Assembly: GCA_003279715.1 (NCBI GenBank)
Contig: QCGY01000003.1
Location: forward strand, 1 to 64,000
DNA from: Pelagibacteraceae bacterium AG-390-D18
GTDB taxonomy: Bacteria > Pseudomonadota > Alphaproteobacteria > Pelagibacterales > Pelagibacteraceae
Length of the DNA stretch: 64,000 nucleotides
Direction: 5' to 3'
The notes beneath the pieces are model-generated. The model made no database searches. It was given only the letters and a program-made list of their open reading frames with translations, and was not told where the DNA came from. Below, one piece after another: positions 1 to 10,724 of this stretch. The translations under genes and the position numbers were made by a program. The first letter of the stretch is position 1; the number at the start of each line of letters is the position of its first letter.

Positions 1-2194
1 AATAAAATGCTGATAAATCTACAGTACAAAAATTTAATAGCTCTTTATAAAGATTGTGAAAATCGTAATTATTGAAATAATTTTTAAAATTCTCATTCAA
101 AGAATAAATTTTATGAAGCATAAATTGTTCCAGTTCAGGCAGCTCAGATAAATTTATTTTTTCTAAATCAATTTCTTCAAAATTATCATTAAGATTTCCA
201 AGTAAATACCTAAAAGTATTTCTAATTTTTCTATAAGAGTCAGCGTGCTGATCTAAAATTGAATGATCAATTCTTAAATCCTCAGCATAGTTAGATGAAG
301 CTACCCAAATTCTTAAAATATCAGCACCATATTTTTTCAAAATATCTTCAGGAGCAATTACATTTCCAAGTGATTTAGACATTTTTAATCCTTTTCCATC
401 AACAACAAAACCATGTGATAAAATTGACTCAAATGGAGCTCTCCCCCTTGTTCCACAAGACTCAAGCAGGGATGAATGGAACCATCCTCTATGCTGGTCT
501 GAACCTTCGAGGTACATTGATGCTGGCCATTTTAGATCTTCTCTTTTTTCTAAAACAAATGAGTGAGTAGATCCACTATCAAACCATACCTCAACAATAT
601 CACTTAACTTTTCATAGTCTTCTGACTTATGTTTTTCTCCTAAGAATCTTTGTGGGTCGTCTGAAAACCAGCAATCAGAGCCTTCTTTTTCATAGATGCT
701 TGCTATATTTTCATTAACTTCATCATCAACTAATATCTCTTTTGTTTTTTTATTAACAAAAATTGGAAGAGGAACTCCCCAAACTCTCTGTCTTGAAACA
801 CACCAGTCAGGTCTAGTTTCAATCATAGATCTTAATCTTTCTTTTCCTTTGCTAGGATAAAACTTTGTCTCATCAAGAGCTTTTAAAGCTGTCTCTCTTA
901 ATTTATGACTTTCCATTGATATAAACCATTGTGGTGTTGCTCTGTGAACCAATGGTGCTTTAGATCTCCATGAATGAGGATAAGAATGTGTTAGTTCTCC
1001 ATTTGCCAATAACTTTTTTTGTTCTTTGAGTTTTTCAATAACAATTGGATTAGCTTTGAAAATATGATTGCCTTCAAATAGATGAACATTCTTTGTATAC
1101 TTTCCATCACCATCAACTGTTTCAATTGCTTTAATTCCATGTTTCAAGCATAAGTTAAAATCATCAGGTCCATGACTTGGTGCACAATGTACGATACCCG
1201 TTCCCTGCTCTGTTGTTACAAATCTTGCTTCTAACATAGGGATATCATAATCAAATCCCAAATTGTAAAAGGGGTGATTACAGATTGTATCTTTTAAATC
1301 TTTACCTTTAAAATTTTTTATCTCTTTATAATTCTTTATTGAACATTCTTTTATAACAGAGTCTAATAAATCTTTTGCTACAACTATCTTTCGATTTTTA
1401 AAATCACCGTCATCATTTAATTCTATCAACACATAATCAAGAGCTTCGTTATAAGCCAAAGCTTTGTTTGCTGGTATTGTCCATGGAGTTGTTGTCCAAA
1501 TAATAATCTCACTTCCCTCAAGCTCTTTAATGTAAGATGATTTTACAGGAAAAGAGGTATAGATCGTATCAGATTTATGATCTTGATATTCAACTTCTGC
1601 ATCAGCAAGCGCAGTTTTTTCCACTGTAGACCACAAAACAGGTTTAAATCCTCGGTATAAACTACCTTCTTTTAAAAATTTTCCTAATTCTCTTACAATT
1701 TGAGCTTCTGCACCATAACTCATTGTAGAGTAATAATTTTCCCAATCACCTATAACACCTAGTCGTTTAAATTGTCCTTTATGAACCTCAATCCACTTTT
1801 CTGCGAAGGATCTACATTCCTTTCTAAATTCAACAATTGGAACTTCATTTTTATTTTTTTTATTTTTTTTATATTGCTCTTCTATTTTCCACTCAATTGG
1901 CAAACCATGACAATCCCATCCTGGAACATAAATTGAGTCTTTACCATTCATTTGATGAAATTTCACAATAATGTCTTTTAAAATTTTATTTAATGCAGTA
2001 CCCATGTGAATATTACCATTTGCATACGGAGGTCCATCATGTAAAACAAATTTTTCTTTGCCTTTGCTAGATTGTCTAAGCTCTTGATATAAATTAATTT
2101 TTTTCCAATATTCTAAAATTTCTGGCTCTCTTACAGGCAAATTAGCCTTCATAGAAAAAGCTGTCTTTGGAAGATTGATTTGTGAATTACTCAT
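1..2194 (-). CDS. ileS: Isoleucyl-tRNA synthetase (C-terminus beyond window)
   Basis: Charges tRNA-Ile with isoleucine in the cytoplasm, with editing of misactivated valine. An open frame of 731 codons runs off the left edge, so roughly the last fifth of the usual ~900-residue protein is missing. The class I signatures are visible: HDGPPYANGNIHMG at about residues 52-65 (HIGH-type) and LKMSKSLGN near residue 600 (KMSKS-type). The editing (CP1) region lies between them, including the GWDCHGLPIEW stretch before it. The ATG overlaps the stop of upstream ribF by one base (TAATG), suggesting translational coupling. No internal frameshift was seen. Confidence 0.97.
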   Translation of the reverse strand, partial: MSNSQINLPKTAFSMKANLPVREPEILEYWKKINLYQELRQSSKGKEKFVLHDGPPYANGNIHMGTALNKILKDIIVKFHQMNGKDSIYVPGWDCHGLPIEWKIEEQYKKNKKNKNEVPIVEFRKECRSFAEKWIEVHKGQFKRLGVIGDWENYYSTMSYGAEAQIVRELGKFLKEGSLYRGFKPVLWSTVEKTALADAEVEYQDHKSDTIYTSFPVKSSYIKELEGSEIIIWTTTPWTIPANKALAYNEALDYVLIELNDDGDFKNRKIVVAKDLLDSVIKECSIKNYKEIKNFKGKDLKDTICNHPFYNLGFDYDIPMLEARFVTTEQGTGIVHCAPSHGPDDFNLCLKHGIKAIETVDGDGKYTKNVHLFEGNHIFKANPIVIEKLKEQKKLLANGELTHSYPHSWRSKAPLVHRATPQWFISMESHKLRETALKALDETKFYPSKGKERLRSMIETRPDWCVSRQRVWGVPLPIFVNKKTKEILVDDEVNENIASIYEKEGSDCWFSDDPQRFLGEKHKSEDYEKLSDIVEVWFDSGSTHSFVLEKREDLKWPASMYLEGSDQHRGWFHSSLLESCGTRGRAPFESILSHGFVVDGKGLKMSKSLGNVIAPEDILKKYGADILRIWVASSNYAEDLRIDHSILDQHADSYRKIRNTFRYLLGNLNDNFEEIDLEKINLSELPELEQFMLHKIYSLNENFKNYFNNYDFHNLYKELLNFCTVDLSAFY

Positions 2195-3114
2195 TACGCT
2201 CTCTTTGCTATTTTCAAATCCAATTTAATCTGGGATTTCAACTTATTAATATTCTTAAATTTCTTTTCTTTTCTTATAAATTTAAAAAACTCAACTGATA
2301 AGTACTTATTATAAAGATTTCCAGAAAAATTAAACAAATGAACCTCTAGTAAGATTTTTTTTTGATTAAATGTAGGTCTATACCCAAGATTTGCTATCCC
2401 TTTAAGAATTTTTATATTATTTTTTCGTGAAACCTTTACCGCATACACGCCTGGTTTAGCCAGAATATAATCTTTAATATCAATGTTGCATGTAGGAAAG
2501 CCAATTTTTTTTCCAAGTTGCCTACCCTTTTGAACCATCCCTTCAATAGACCATTTTCTATTTAATAATTTATTAGCTCTTTCTAAAAAACCTTTCTCCA
2601 AATAACTTCTTATTAAAGAGGAAGAAACTATTTTTTTATTAACTAAAAGAGGTTTTGGTTTAATAACTTGATAATTATACTTTTTTTCATTTTGAATTAA
2701 AAACCTTACATCTCCTTCTCTTTTGTTCCCAAATCTAAAATTATTACTTACAAATATAAATCTTGCTTTTAATTTTTTTGATAAAATATCTTTGATAAAG
2801 TTGATCGATTTTATTTTTGAAAAAGTTTTATCAAATTTTTTAGTTATAATAAAATCAACCCCATAATTATTTAATAAATTTAATTTTTGATTAATACTAG
2901 ATAATCTAAAATTTCTTATAGAATTGTTGAAAAACATTTTTGGCATTGGATTAAAATTAATAACTCCAATTTTTAATTTATGTTTTTTTTTATATGATTT
3001 AGCTAATTTAAATAATTTTTGATGACCCAAATGAACTCCATCAAAGTTACCAATTAAAATTATTGATTCTTTGTGATTTTTATTAATATCAAAACTTTTA
3101 TATAATTTTACCAT
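2194..3114 (-). CDS. ribF: Bifunctional riboflavin kinase / FAD synthetase
   Basis: Converts riboflavin to FMN and then FAD. At 306 residues it has the normal bacterial RibF length. The N-terminal adenylyltransferase domain has GNFDGVHLGH at residues 22-31 and an SSSLIRS motif at 164-170. The C-terminal flavokinase domain has FPTCN at 206-210, the usual PTxN motif that binds Mg-ATP and flavin. It lies between a HAD phosphatase gene (7-base overlap) and ileS (1-base overlap), and ribF-ileS adjacency is common in proteobacteria. The run is probably one transcript read leftward. Confidence 0.96.
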   Translation of the reverse strand: MVKLYKSFDINKNHKESIILIGNFDGVHLGHQKLFKLAKSYKKKHKLKIGVINFNPMPKMFFNNSIRNFRLSSINQKLNLLNNYGVDFIITKKFDKTFSKIKSINFIKDILSKKLKARFIFVSNNFRFGNKREGDVRFLIQNEKKYNYQVIKPKPLLVNKKIVSSSLIRSYLEKGFLERANKLLNRKWSIEGMVQKGRQLGKKIGFPTCNIDIKDYILAKPGVYAVKVSRKNNIKILKGIANLGYRPTFNQKKILLEVHLFNFSGNLYNKYLSVEFFKFIRKEKKFKNINKLKSQIKLDLKIAKRA

Positions 3115-3926
3115 TTTAAATCTGATTGAATAAAGTTTACAATTGACTCATATTGTTTTGATACTTTTTCTATTCCATTATTTTGTATTTCATCCTTATG
3201 TACTCCATTAGAAATTAATAAAGAGTCATAATTTAAAAGATTTGCACCTTTGATATCGGTATTAAGGTTGTCTCCAATTGATAAAATTTTTTTATCTTTG
3301 TTATCTATCGATTGATTATAAACCTCTGGATAAGGTTTTCCAAAATACACGGCTTCACCTCCCATTTTTTCAAATATCATGGCAACTGAACCTGCACACA
3401 GCTCTCTTTTATTTCCTTTATCAACAATTAAGTCTGGATTTGTACAAATCATCTTTTTATCGATATGGTTTTCTAATAAATTTTTATAATAATTTAAATC
3501 TTGATCATAATCATCAAACAAACCAGTGCACAAAAGGTATTGGCTTTGATCAATATTTTTGGATTTATTATTCTTAAAATCATTAAATAAATCAAAATCC
3601 CTAGGTGGACCTATATGGTAAAATTTTTTTGAAGAATAAAATTTTTTTAGATAATTTAGTGCAGCCTCACCTGATGTAAAAACTTTATCTCTAAATATCT
3701 CTTCCATTCCCATTTTTTTTAAAAAATCTTTAACTGGCTGAATGGGTCTTGGCGCATTTGTTAATAAAACAAAATTTTTATTTATCTCTAATAATTTTTT
3801 TAGAGCAAAAATGGCTTTTTCATGTAGCTTGATGCCATTATGCATTACTCCCCATAGATCAATATAAAAAAGATCATAATTTTCAGCAATAGACTTCAAG
3901 CCTTCAAAATCTAAATTTTTAGTCAT
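3108..3926 (-). CDS. HAD-superfamily class IIA hydrolase (TIGR01459-like)
   Basis: A haloacid-dehalogenase-fold phosphatase of the NagD/4-nitrophenylphosphatase branch (subclass IIA); its physiological substrate is unknown. Motif I is DLWGVMHNG at residues 23-31 with Asp23 as the likely nucleophile. Motif II is the LLTNAPRP stretch near residue 55, and the acidic motif IV is GDNLNTDIKGA near residue 220. The length of 272 residues is normal for this alphaproteobacterial family. It overlaps ribF by 7 bases and is probably first in the ribF-ileS transcript. The divergent 120-base gap to groES holds the heat-shock promoter of the opposite strand. Confidence 0.88.
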   Translation of the reverse strand: MTKNLDFEGLKSIAENYDLFYIDLWGVMHNGIKLHEKAIFALKKLLEINKNFVLLTNAPRPIQPVKDFLKKMGMEEIFRDKVFTSGEAALNYLKKFYSSKKFYHIGPPRDFDLFNDFKNNKSKNIDQSQYLLCTGLFDDYDQDLNYYKNLLENHIDKKMICTNPDLIVDKGNKRELCAGSVAMIFEKMGGEAVYFGKPYPEVYNQSIDNKDKKILSIGDNLNTDIKGANLLNYDSLLISNGVHKDEIQNNGIEKVSKQYESIVNFIQSDLKW

Positions 3927-3993
3927 AATTTAAGGTATAAACCATAAAATCCTTAATTTCCTAGGATTTTTCACAACTTATTTTTCGTATTAT

Positions 3994-4021
3994 CTTGAAA
4001 AAGTTAGGTCAGTATCTATAT
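3994..4021 (+). promoter_or_regulatory. Candidate sigma-32 (RpoH) promoter of groES-groEL
   Basis: CTTGAA at 3994-3999 and CTATAT at 4016-4021 are separated by 16 bases, which places the -35 CTTG 18 bases from a YTATNT -10 element. This matches the alphaproteobacterial heat-shock consensus (CTTG, 17-18 bases, CYTATNTNNG) apart from the first C. Transcription would start about 20 bases before the groES ATG. The same arrangement with the same spacing stands before the hsp20 gene at 22495-22522, which strengthens both calls. No CIRCE inverted repeat was seen. Confidence 0.6.
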
Positions 4022-4048
4022 GAAGCTCATATTTAATAAGGAGAATTT

Positions 4049-4340
4049 ATGAAGTTTAAACCGTTACATGACAGAGTATTAATCGAAGTTTTAGATAGTA
4101 GTGAAAAAAACTGCTGGTGGAATAATTATTCCAGACACAGCACAAGAAAAACCTCAAGAAGGAAAAGTAGTTGCTGTTGGTGGTGGAGCTAAAACTGAAG
4201 ATGGAAAATTAATTCCAATGGATGTTAAAGTTGGTGACAAAGTTTTATTTGGCAAATGGTCAGGAACTGAAGTCAAAATTGATGGTAAAGAATACAGCAT
4301 AATGAAAGAGTCAGACATTATGGGTATTTCAGGTAAATAA
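4049..4340 (+). CDS. groES: GroES co-chaperonin, with apparent +1 frameshift in an A7 run
   Basis: The GroEL lid protein. The ATG at 4049 follows a strong AAGGAG and begins [20 protein letters not shown], the normal GroES N-terminus, but that frame soon ends. The rest ([19 protein letters not shown] onward to MGISGK) is in the next frame. The break falls in the A7 run at 4104-4110: with six A's the gene would read straight through as a typical 96-residue GroES. The GTG at 4101 could open a 79-residue ORF, but it would lack the first beta-strands and has no ribosome binding site. GroES is normally essential, so an assembly indel or transcript slippage is more likely than true loss. groEL follows after 23 bases. 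Confidence 0.93.
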
Positions 4341-4345
4341 TTTAA

Positions 4346-6025
<1,680 letters not shown>

Positions 6026-6054
6026 TCCCATACTCGTACTTTAATAAACAATTC

Positions 6055-6086
6055 AAAGGCCACCTTTTAGGTGGCCTTTTTTTTTG
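6055..6086 (+). terminator. Intrinsic terminator after groEL
   Basis: A perfect 10-base-pair stem, AAAGGCCACC (6055-6064) and GGTGGCCTTT (6070-6079), with a TTTTA loop, is followed by an uninterrupted T tract. It is one of the strongest hairpins in this AT-rich window and insulates the chaperonin operon from the following permease gene. Confidence 0.93.
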
Positions 6087-6117
6087 ATTAAATGATAGAA
6101 AGATTAAATTAATTTAA

Positions 6118-7044
6118 ATGATAAATATATTTTTAGGTTTAACTCCATTTATTTTTATAACTCTAATAGGATTTCTTTTTGGACGATTTAGAATATTAGA
6201 TCTTAGTCATGCAAAAGTTTTGAACTTATTTTTATTCTATATTGCTGTTCCAGCACTAATAATAAAATTCATTGCAGAAAGTGAAATTAGCCAAATAGAT
6301 TTATCACAAATAACATCATACTTTTTAATGCAATTTATTTGTGGAACTTTTACATACTATATAACATCAATTTACTTTAAAAGACCAATTCCAGAGTCAA
6401 TAATTTGGGTTCTTACTGTGGCATTGTCAAACCATGTAACATTACTTCTTCCAATTACAGAACTTTATTTTGACGAATCTGTTATCACACAAGTTGGAAG
6501 TATTATTTTAATGGATGGAATAATTTTACTATCTGTAATTACTTTTTTTTTAGAAGTTTCAACCAAGAAGAATGTTAAATTTTTAAAATTTATAAAAAAT
6601 ATTTTATTAAATCCAATGATTTTATCTATATTAATTGGTACTTTTATACTTTTAAGTAATTTTGATATAAATAATACACCTATTGATTATACTTTATCCA
6701 AACTTACTGCGTGTGTTTCCCCTGTTGGTTTGTTTGCTATCGGTATAATTTTATCTTTTAATAGTAAAAATATTGTCAATAAATTGACAACAAGTATTTC
6801 GATTTTAAAGCTAGTCATTTCACCATTAATCTTAATATTTATTGGAATTTTATTATTTGATTTTAGTTCTCCAAAAGACTTTCCCGGTGCACTATTTGTA
6901 AGTGTAGCCCCATGTGGAGTAAGTGCTGTTATGTTATGTTCTGCCTACAATGTAAATCCAGAAAATATAACTAAAGCAATATTTATCACAACGTTTGCAT
7001 CAATAGGAACAATATTTTTTGCAATTCAATACCTAACTCTTTAA
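6118..7044 (+). CDS. AEC-family (auxin efflux carrier-like) membrane permease
   Basis: A 308-residue inner-membrane protein with about ten hydrophobic segments arranged as two five-helix halves. The first half starts at residue 1 (INIFLGLTPFIFITLIGFLFG) and the second ends with a Gly/Ala/Ser-rich helix (GALFVSVAPCGVSAVMLCSA). This is the Mem_trans/AEC architecture of bacterial malate or other organic-anion transporters; the substrate cannot be read from the sequence. It stands alone between the groEL terminator and a tiny basic ORF on the same strand. Confidence 0.8.
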   Translation: MINIFLGLTPFIFITLIGFLFGRFRILDLSHAKVLNLFLFYIAVPALIIKFIAESEISQIDLSQITSYFLMQFICGTFTYYITSIYFKRPIPESIIWVLTVALSNHVTLLLPITELYFDESVITQVGSIILMDGIILLSVITFFLEVSTKKNVKFLKFIKNILLNPMILSILIGTFILLSNFDINNTPIDYTLSKLTACVSPVGLFAIGIILSFNSKNIVNKLTTSISILKLVISPLILIFIGILLFDFSSPKDFPGALFVSVAPCGVSAVMLCSAYNVNPENITKAIFITTFASIGTIFFAIQYLTL

Positions 7045-7053
7045 ACTAAAAAT

Positions 7054-7167
7054 ATGTCAAAAAGATATAGCGGTAAATCATTTAAAGATTCAAGTGTAAG
7101 CAAGAAACCAAAACTAAACCTAAAAGAAAAAAGAAAAAAGAAAAAAGAAAAATCTAAAAAAACTTAA
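7054..7167 (+). CDS. Small lysine-rich protein, unrecognised
   Basis: A 37-codon ORF from ATG 7054 to TAA 7165 begins MSKRYSGKSFKDSSVSKKPK and ends in a run of Lys, Arg and Glu. It starts nine bases after the AEC permease stop and ends two bases before the convergent DEAD-box gene, filling the gap exactly. A clean N-terminus that is not pure low complexity, and this tight fit, favour a real gene. No clear ribosome binding site is present and A-rich DNA easily produces Lys-rich ORFs, so it remains tentative. Confidence 0.4.
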   Translation: MSKRYSGKSFKDSSVSKKPKLNLKEKRKKKKEKSKKT

Positions 7168-7169
7168 GG

Positions 7170-8720
7170 TTATCTTCTTTTTTTATTATGTTTTTTAAAT
7201 GTAAAGTTTTTAGGTCTACTATTTCTACTTTTGAATTTTTTCTTACCTTTAAACCTAAAACTTTTTCTTTCTCCATCTTTAGAAGGGGTTTCTGAAGGTT
7301 TTTTTCCAAAATATTTTGGATTATTGGTAAATCCAGATAGTTTAGAATCTTTATTTTTAAAAAATTTTTTCTTAAATTTAAAATCAGTATCTTTTTTTTT
7401 CTGACTTTTTTCAGATATATCTATTCTTCTTTTTACAAAAGATTTTTTTTTAAAACTAAAATCTTTTTTTTTATCATTTCTTTCTGATTTGCCTGTTCTT
7501 TTTTTTTCAAAAGATTTTCTTTTATCTTTAAAGCTAAATTTTTTTTCTTCTCTAAATTTTCTTTTTTTATTTTTTGGTCCCTTACCTCCTCTTTTATTTT
7601 TTGAGGATCTTCTTAAGCCACTGGGGGCTAGTTTAAAATTTGGATCAATTAATTTATTAATTAAATTCCACATTATTCTATCATCAGGTGTTAAAAAGGT
7701 TAAAGCAGACCCTTCGGATCCTGCTCTAGCAGTTCTTCCAATTCTGTGAATATAGTCTTCTGGAACTTGTGGTAAATCATAGTTAATTACATGTTGGATT
7801 AAAGGAATATCCAAACCTCTAGCTGCAACATCTGTTGCAATTAAAATTCTCTTTAATCCTTTTCTAAAAGAACTTATAACACGATCTCTTTTACTTTGAC
7901 GAAGGTCACCATGAATTGCATCAGCTGAATGGCCCTCTTCTTTTAATTTTTTAACCATTTTATCAGCACCTCTTTTAGTTTTTACAAAAACTAAAATAGA
8001 ACCTTTTCTGGCTAAAAATTGATCAATTAATTCATCGTATTTATTTTCTTTAAAGACTTGAAGAGTTTCTTGTTTAATCTTTGCAATTGGAACAGATGTG
8101 GCTCCTGTGGAAATTCTTTCAGGCTTGTTTAAATATCTATCTGAAATTCTTAAAATATTTTGAGGTAAAGTTGCTGAAAATAATAAAGTTTGATGATCTT
8201 TTGGAACAAATTTTAAAATCATTTCAATTTGAGGAGTAAACCCCATATCTAACATTCTATCAGTTTCATCTAAAACCAAATACTTTGTGGCTGATAAATT
8301 TAAGCTTTTTCTTTTTAGATGGTCATTAATTCTTCCTGGAGTTCCAACTATTATTCTAGATCTATTACCTAGTTGTCTGAGCTGTTTTTGCATCGACTCT
8401 CCACCAATAAGTAAAGCTGATTTAATATTTATTTTATCGCTTATAATGCTCTTAATTGCATCCATTACTTGAGTGGCTAATTCTCTAGTAGGACACATGA
8501 CTAGAGCAAAAGCATTTTTATCTAAAATCAATTTATTTATTAAAGGAATACTAAAAGCTAATGTTTTTCCTGTTCCTGTTTGTGCTGTTCCCAAAATATC
8601 TTTTCCCTCTAAGGCAGCTGGTATCGCCATACCCTGAATAGGAGTAGGTTTTGTAAAATTCATTTTTTGTAATGATTTTTTTAATGAGTCTTCTATTTTG
8701 AGTAATTTAAAATTTTCCAT
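7170..8720 (-). CDS. DEAD-box ATP-dependent RNA helicase with long basic tail (RhlE-like)
   Basis: Unwinds RNA duplexes, probably in ribosome assembly, mRNA turnover or cold adaptation. The helicase core (residues 1-370) has the Q motif (TKPTPIQG), Walker A AQTGTGKT at 46-53, PTRELA, motif II in the variant form DETD (LDETDRMLDMGF), SAT (FSATLPQN) and motif VI HRIGRTARAG. Residues ~370-516 are a repetitive Lys/Arg/Phe/Ser-rich tail without fixed fold, typical of RNA-tethering extensions but unusually long and lysine-heavy. It is monocistronic and convergent with the small basic ORF upstream in the window. Confidence 0.93.
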   Translation of the reverse strand: MENFKLLKIEDSLKKSLQKMNFTKPTPIQGMAIPAALEGKDILGTAQTGTGKTLAFSIPLINKLILDKNAFALVMCPTRELATQVMDAIKSIISDKINIKSALLIGGESMQKQLRQLGNRSRIIVGTPGRINDHLKRKSLNLSATKYLVLDETDRMLDMGFTPQIEMILKFVPKDHQTLLFSATLPQNILRISDRYLNKPERISTGATSVPIAKIKQETLQVFKENKYDELIDQFLARKGSILVFVKTKRGADKMVKKLKEEGHSADAIHGDLRQSKRDRVISSFRKGLKRILIATDVAARGLDIPLIQHVINYDLPQVPEDYIHRIGRTARAGSEGSALTFLTPDDRIMWNLINKLIDPNFKLAPSGLRRSSKNKRGGKGPKNKKRKFREEKKFSFKDKRKSFEKKRTGKSERNDKKKDFSFKKKSFVKRRIDISEKSQKKKDTDFKFKKKFFKNKDSKLSGFTNNPKYFGKKPSETPSKDGERKSFRFKGKKKFKSRNSRPKNFTFKKHNKKRR

Positions 8721-8897
8721 TTAATGATTTAAAAGTTTTGAACTTGATTTTATGTTGCTTCTAATTTTATTGCGATATCTATATGTTTTTAAAACAATCA
8801 CAAGAAATGAATTCTCTATTAGAGTCTATTTGCCAAGTAATTGCTGTCTTTTTTTAAGTTTTCAAATCAAAGAATTAATGTATAAGAGCCACAATTT

Positions 8898-10724
8898 ATG
8901 AGCAATAACATCAGAAACATCACCATCATTGCACACGTTGACCATGGCAAAACTACCATGATCGATAATCTAATGAAACAAAGCGGTTCATTTAGAGAAA
9001 ATGAAGTTGTGGATGAAAGATTGATGGACTCTGGAGAGCTAGAAAAAGAAAGAGGAATTACTATTCTAGCTAAACCTGCCTCAATAAATTGGCAAGATTC
9101 TAGAATAAATATTATAGATACACCTGGCCATAGAGATTTTGCTGCAGAAGTAGAACGTGTATTAAGTATGGCAGATGGTGCATTACTTTTAATTGACTCA
9201 GCAGAAGGTGTAATGCCTCAAACAAAATTTGTATTAGCTAAAGCTCTAAAACAAGGATTAAAACCAATTGTTGTAATAAATAAATTAGATAAAGCCGATC
9301 AAAGAGCTAACGAAGTGTTAGATGAAACTTTTGATTTATTTGTAAGTTTAGATGCTAACGAAGAACAATTAGATTTTCCAGTTTTATACGCAAGTGGAAG
9401 GGCTGGTTGGGCCAGTAAAGAAGTTGATGGTCCAAGAGAAAATCTTCACCCTCTATTAGATCTAATAATCAAACACGTTAAACCAGCAGAGTTAGATAAA
9501 ACAAAGCCTTTTGCCATGTTATCAACTTTACTTTATGCGGATAGTTTTTTAGGAAGAAGCTTAGTTGGAAGAATATCTCAAGGAACTGCAAAAGCTAACC
9601 AACCTATTAAAGCAATTAACCTCAAAGGTGAAAAAGTAGATGAGGGTAAGCTTACAAAGATTTTTAGATACGAGGGGACTAAAAAAGTTCCAATTGAAGT
9701 AGGCGAAGCTGGAGACATTGTGGTAATTGCAGGATTAGAAAAAGCAAATGTTGCAGACACAATTTGTGACCCAGAATTGAACGACCCAATACCAGCAACT
9801 CCCATAGACCCCCCTACTATGTCTATTACGATAACTGTTAACAGTTCACCTCTAGCTGGGACTGAAGGAAAAAAACTAACAAGCACACAAATCAGAGATA
9901 GATTAGTTTCAGAAGCTCAAAATAATGTTGGTATTACTTTTTCTCAGAATACAAATGTAGATTCATTTGTAATAAGTGGTCGAGGTGAATTAATGCTTGA
10001 GATTTTACTTACACAAATGAGACGTGAAGGTTTTGAAATGACCGTCAGTCCTCCAAAAGTATTATTTCAAAAAGATGAAGCTGGAAATAAACTTGAGCCT
10101 ATTGAAGAAATAACTGTCGATTTAGATGAAGAATTTTCTTCAAAAATAATTGACTCGATGAATAGAAGAAAAGGTAAACTTTTAGATTTAAAAGATACTG
10201 GAAAAGATAAAAAAAGATTAGTGTTTCACGCACCAACAAGAGGATTAATGGGTTACACAAGTAGATTTTTAACTTTAACAAAGGGTACTGGAGTAATTAA
10301 TAGAATTTTTCATGGATATGGAAAGTTTGAAGGTGAAATGGATGGTAGAAAAAATGGTGCTCTAATTTCAATGTCGACAGGTAAAGCGGTAGCATTTGCA
10401 ATATTTAACCTACAGGCTAGAGGTGAAATGTTCGTAACTCATAACGATCCAGTTTACGAGGGAATGATTGTGGGATTAACTCCAAAACCTGGTGATATGA
10501 TTATAAATGTGATGAAGGGCAAGCAATTAACTAACATGAGAACACAAGGTACAGATGAAAATGTTGTACTTACACCAGTAAGACAAATGTCGATTGCTGA
10601 ACAATTGAGTATGTTAAATACTGATGAAGCTTTGGAAATTACTCCTAAGTCACTTAGATTAAGAAAAGCTATTCTTAATCCTCATGATAGAAAAAAAAGC
10701 GAAAAATCTGGCGCTGCAGCCTAA
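8898..10724 (+). CDS. typA: Translational GTPase TypA/BipA
   Basis: A ribosome-binding GTPase of the EF-G family, implicated in 50S assembly and stress adaptation. At 608 residues it has the standard length. The G-domain motifs are AHVDHGKTT (G1, near residue 12), RGITI (G2), DTPGHRDF (G3) and NKLDKAD (G4). EF-G-like domains II, III and V and the TypA-specific C-terminal domain follow, with the family's RGELMLEILLTQMRREGFEM stretch. The ribosome binding site is weak. Its stop overlaps the convergent membrane-protein gene by four bases, leaving no room for a separate terminator. Confidence 0.97.
   Translation: MSNNIRNITIIAHVDHGKTTMIDNLMKQSGSFRENEVVDERLMDSGELEKERGITILAKPASINWQDSRINIIDTPGHRDFAAEVERVLSMADGALLLIDSAEGVMPQTKFVLAKALKQGLKPIVVINKLDKADQRANEVLDETFDLFVSLDANEEQLDFPVLYASGRAGWASKEVDGPRENLHPLLDLIIKHVKPAELDKTKPFAMLSTLLYADSFLGRSLVGRISQGTAKANQPIKAINLKGEKVDEGKLTKIFRYEGTKKVPIEVGEAGDIVVIAGLEKANVADTICDPELNDPIPATPIDPPTMSITITVNSSPLAGTEGKKLTSTQIRDRLVSEAQNNVGITFSQNTNVDSFVISGRGELMLEILLTQMRREGFEMTVSPPKVLFQKDEAGNKLEPIEEITVDLDEEFSSKIIDSMNRRKGKLLDLKDTGKDKKRLVFHAPTRGLMGYTSRFLTLTKGTGVINRIFHGYGKFEGEMDGRKNGALISMSTGKAVAFAIFNLQARGEMFVTHNDPVYEGMIVGLTPKPGDMIINVMKGKQLTNMRTQGTDENVVLTPVRQMSIAEQLSMLNTDEALEITPKSLRLRKAILNPHDRKKSEKSGAAA

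Noticed and set aside
4105..4111. A AAA AAC heptamer in groES in the correct phase for a classical -1 ribosomal frameshift
   Set aside because: The downstream GroES frame needs a +1 shift (one A skipped), not -1. A -1 shift would enter the wrong frame, so programmed -1 frameshifting does not explain the break.
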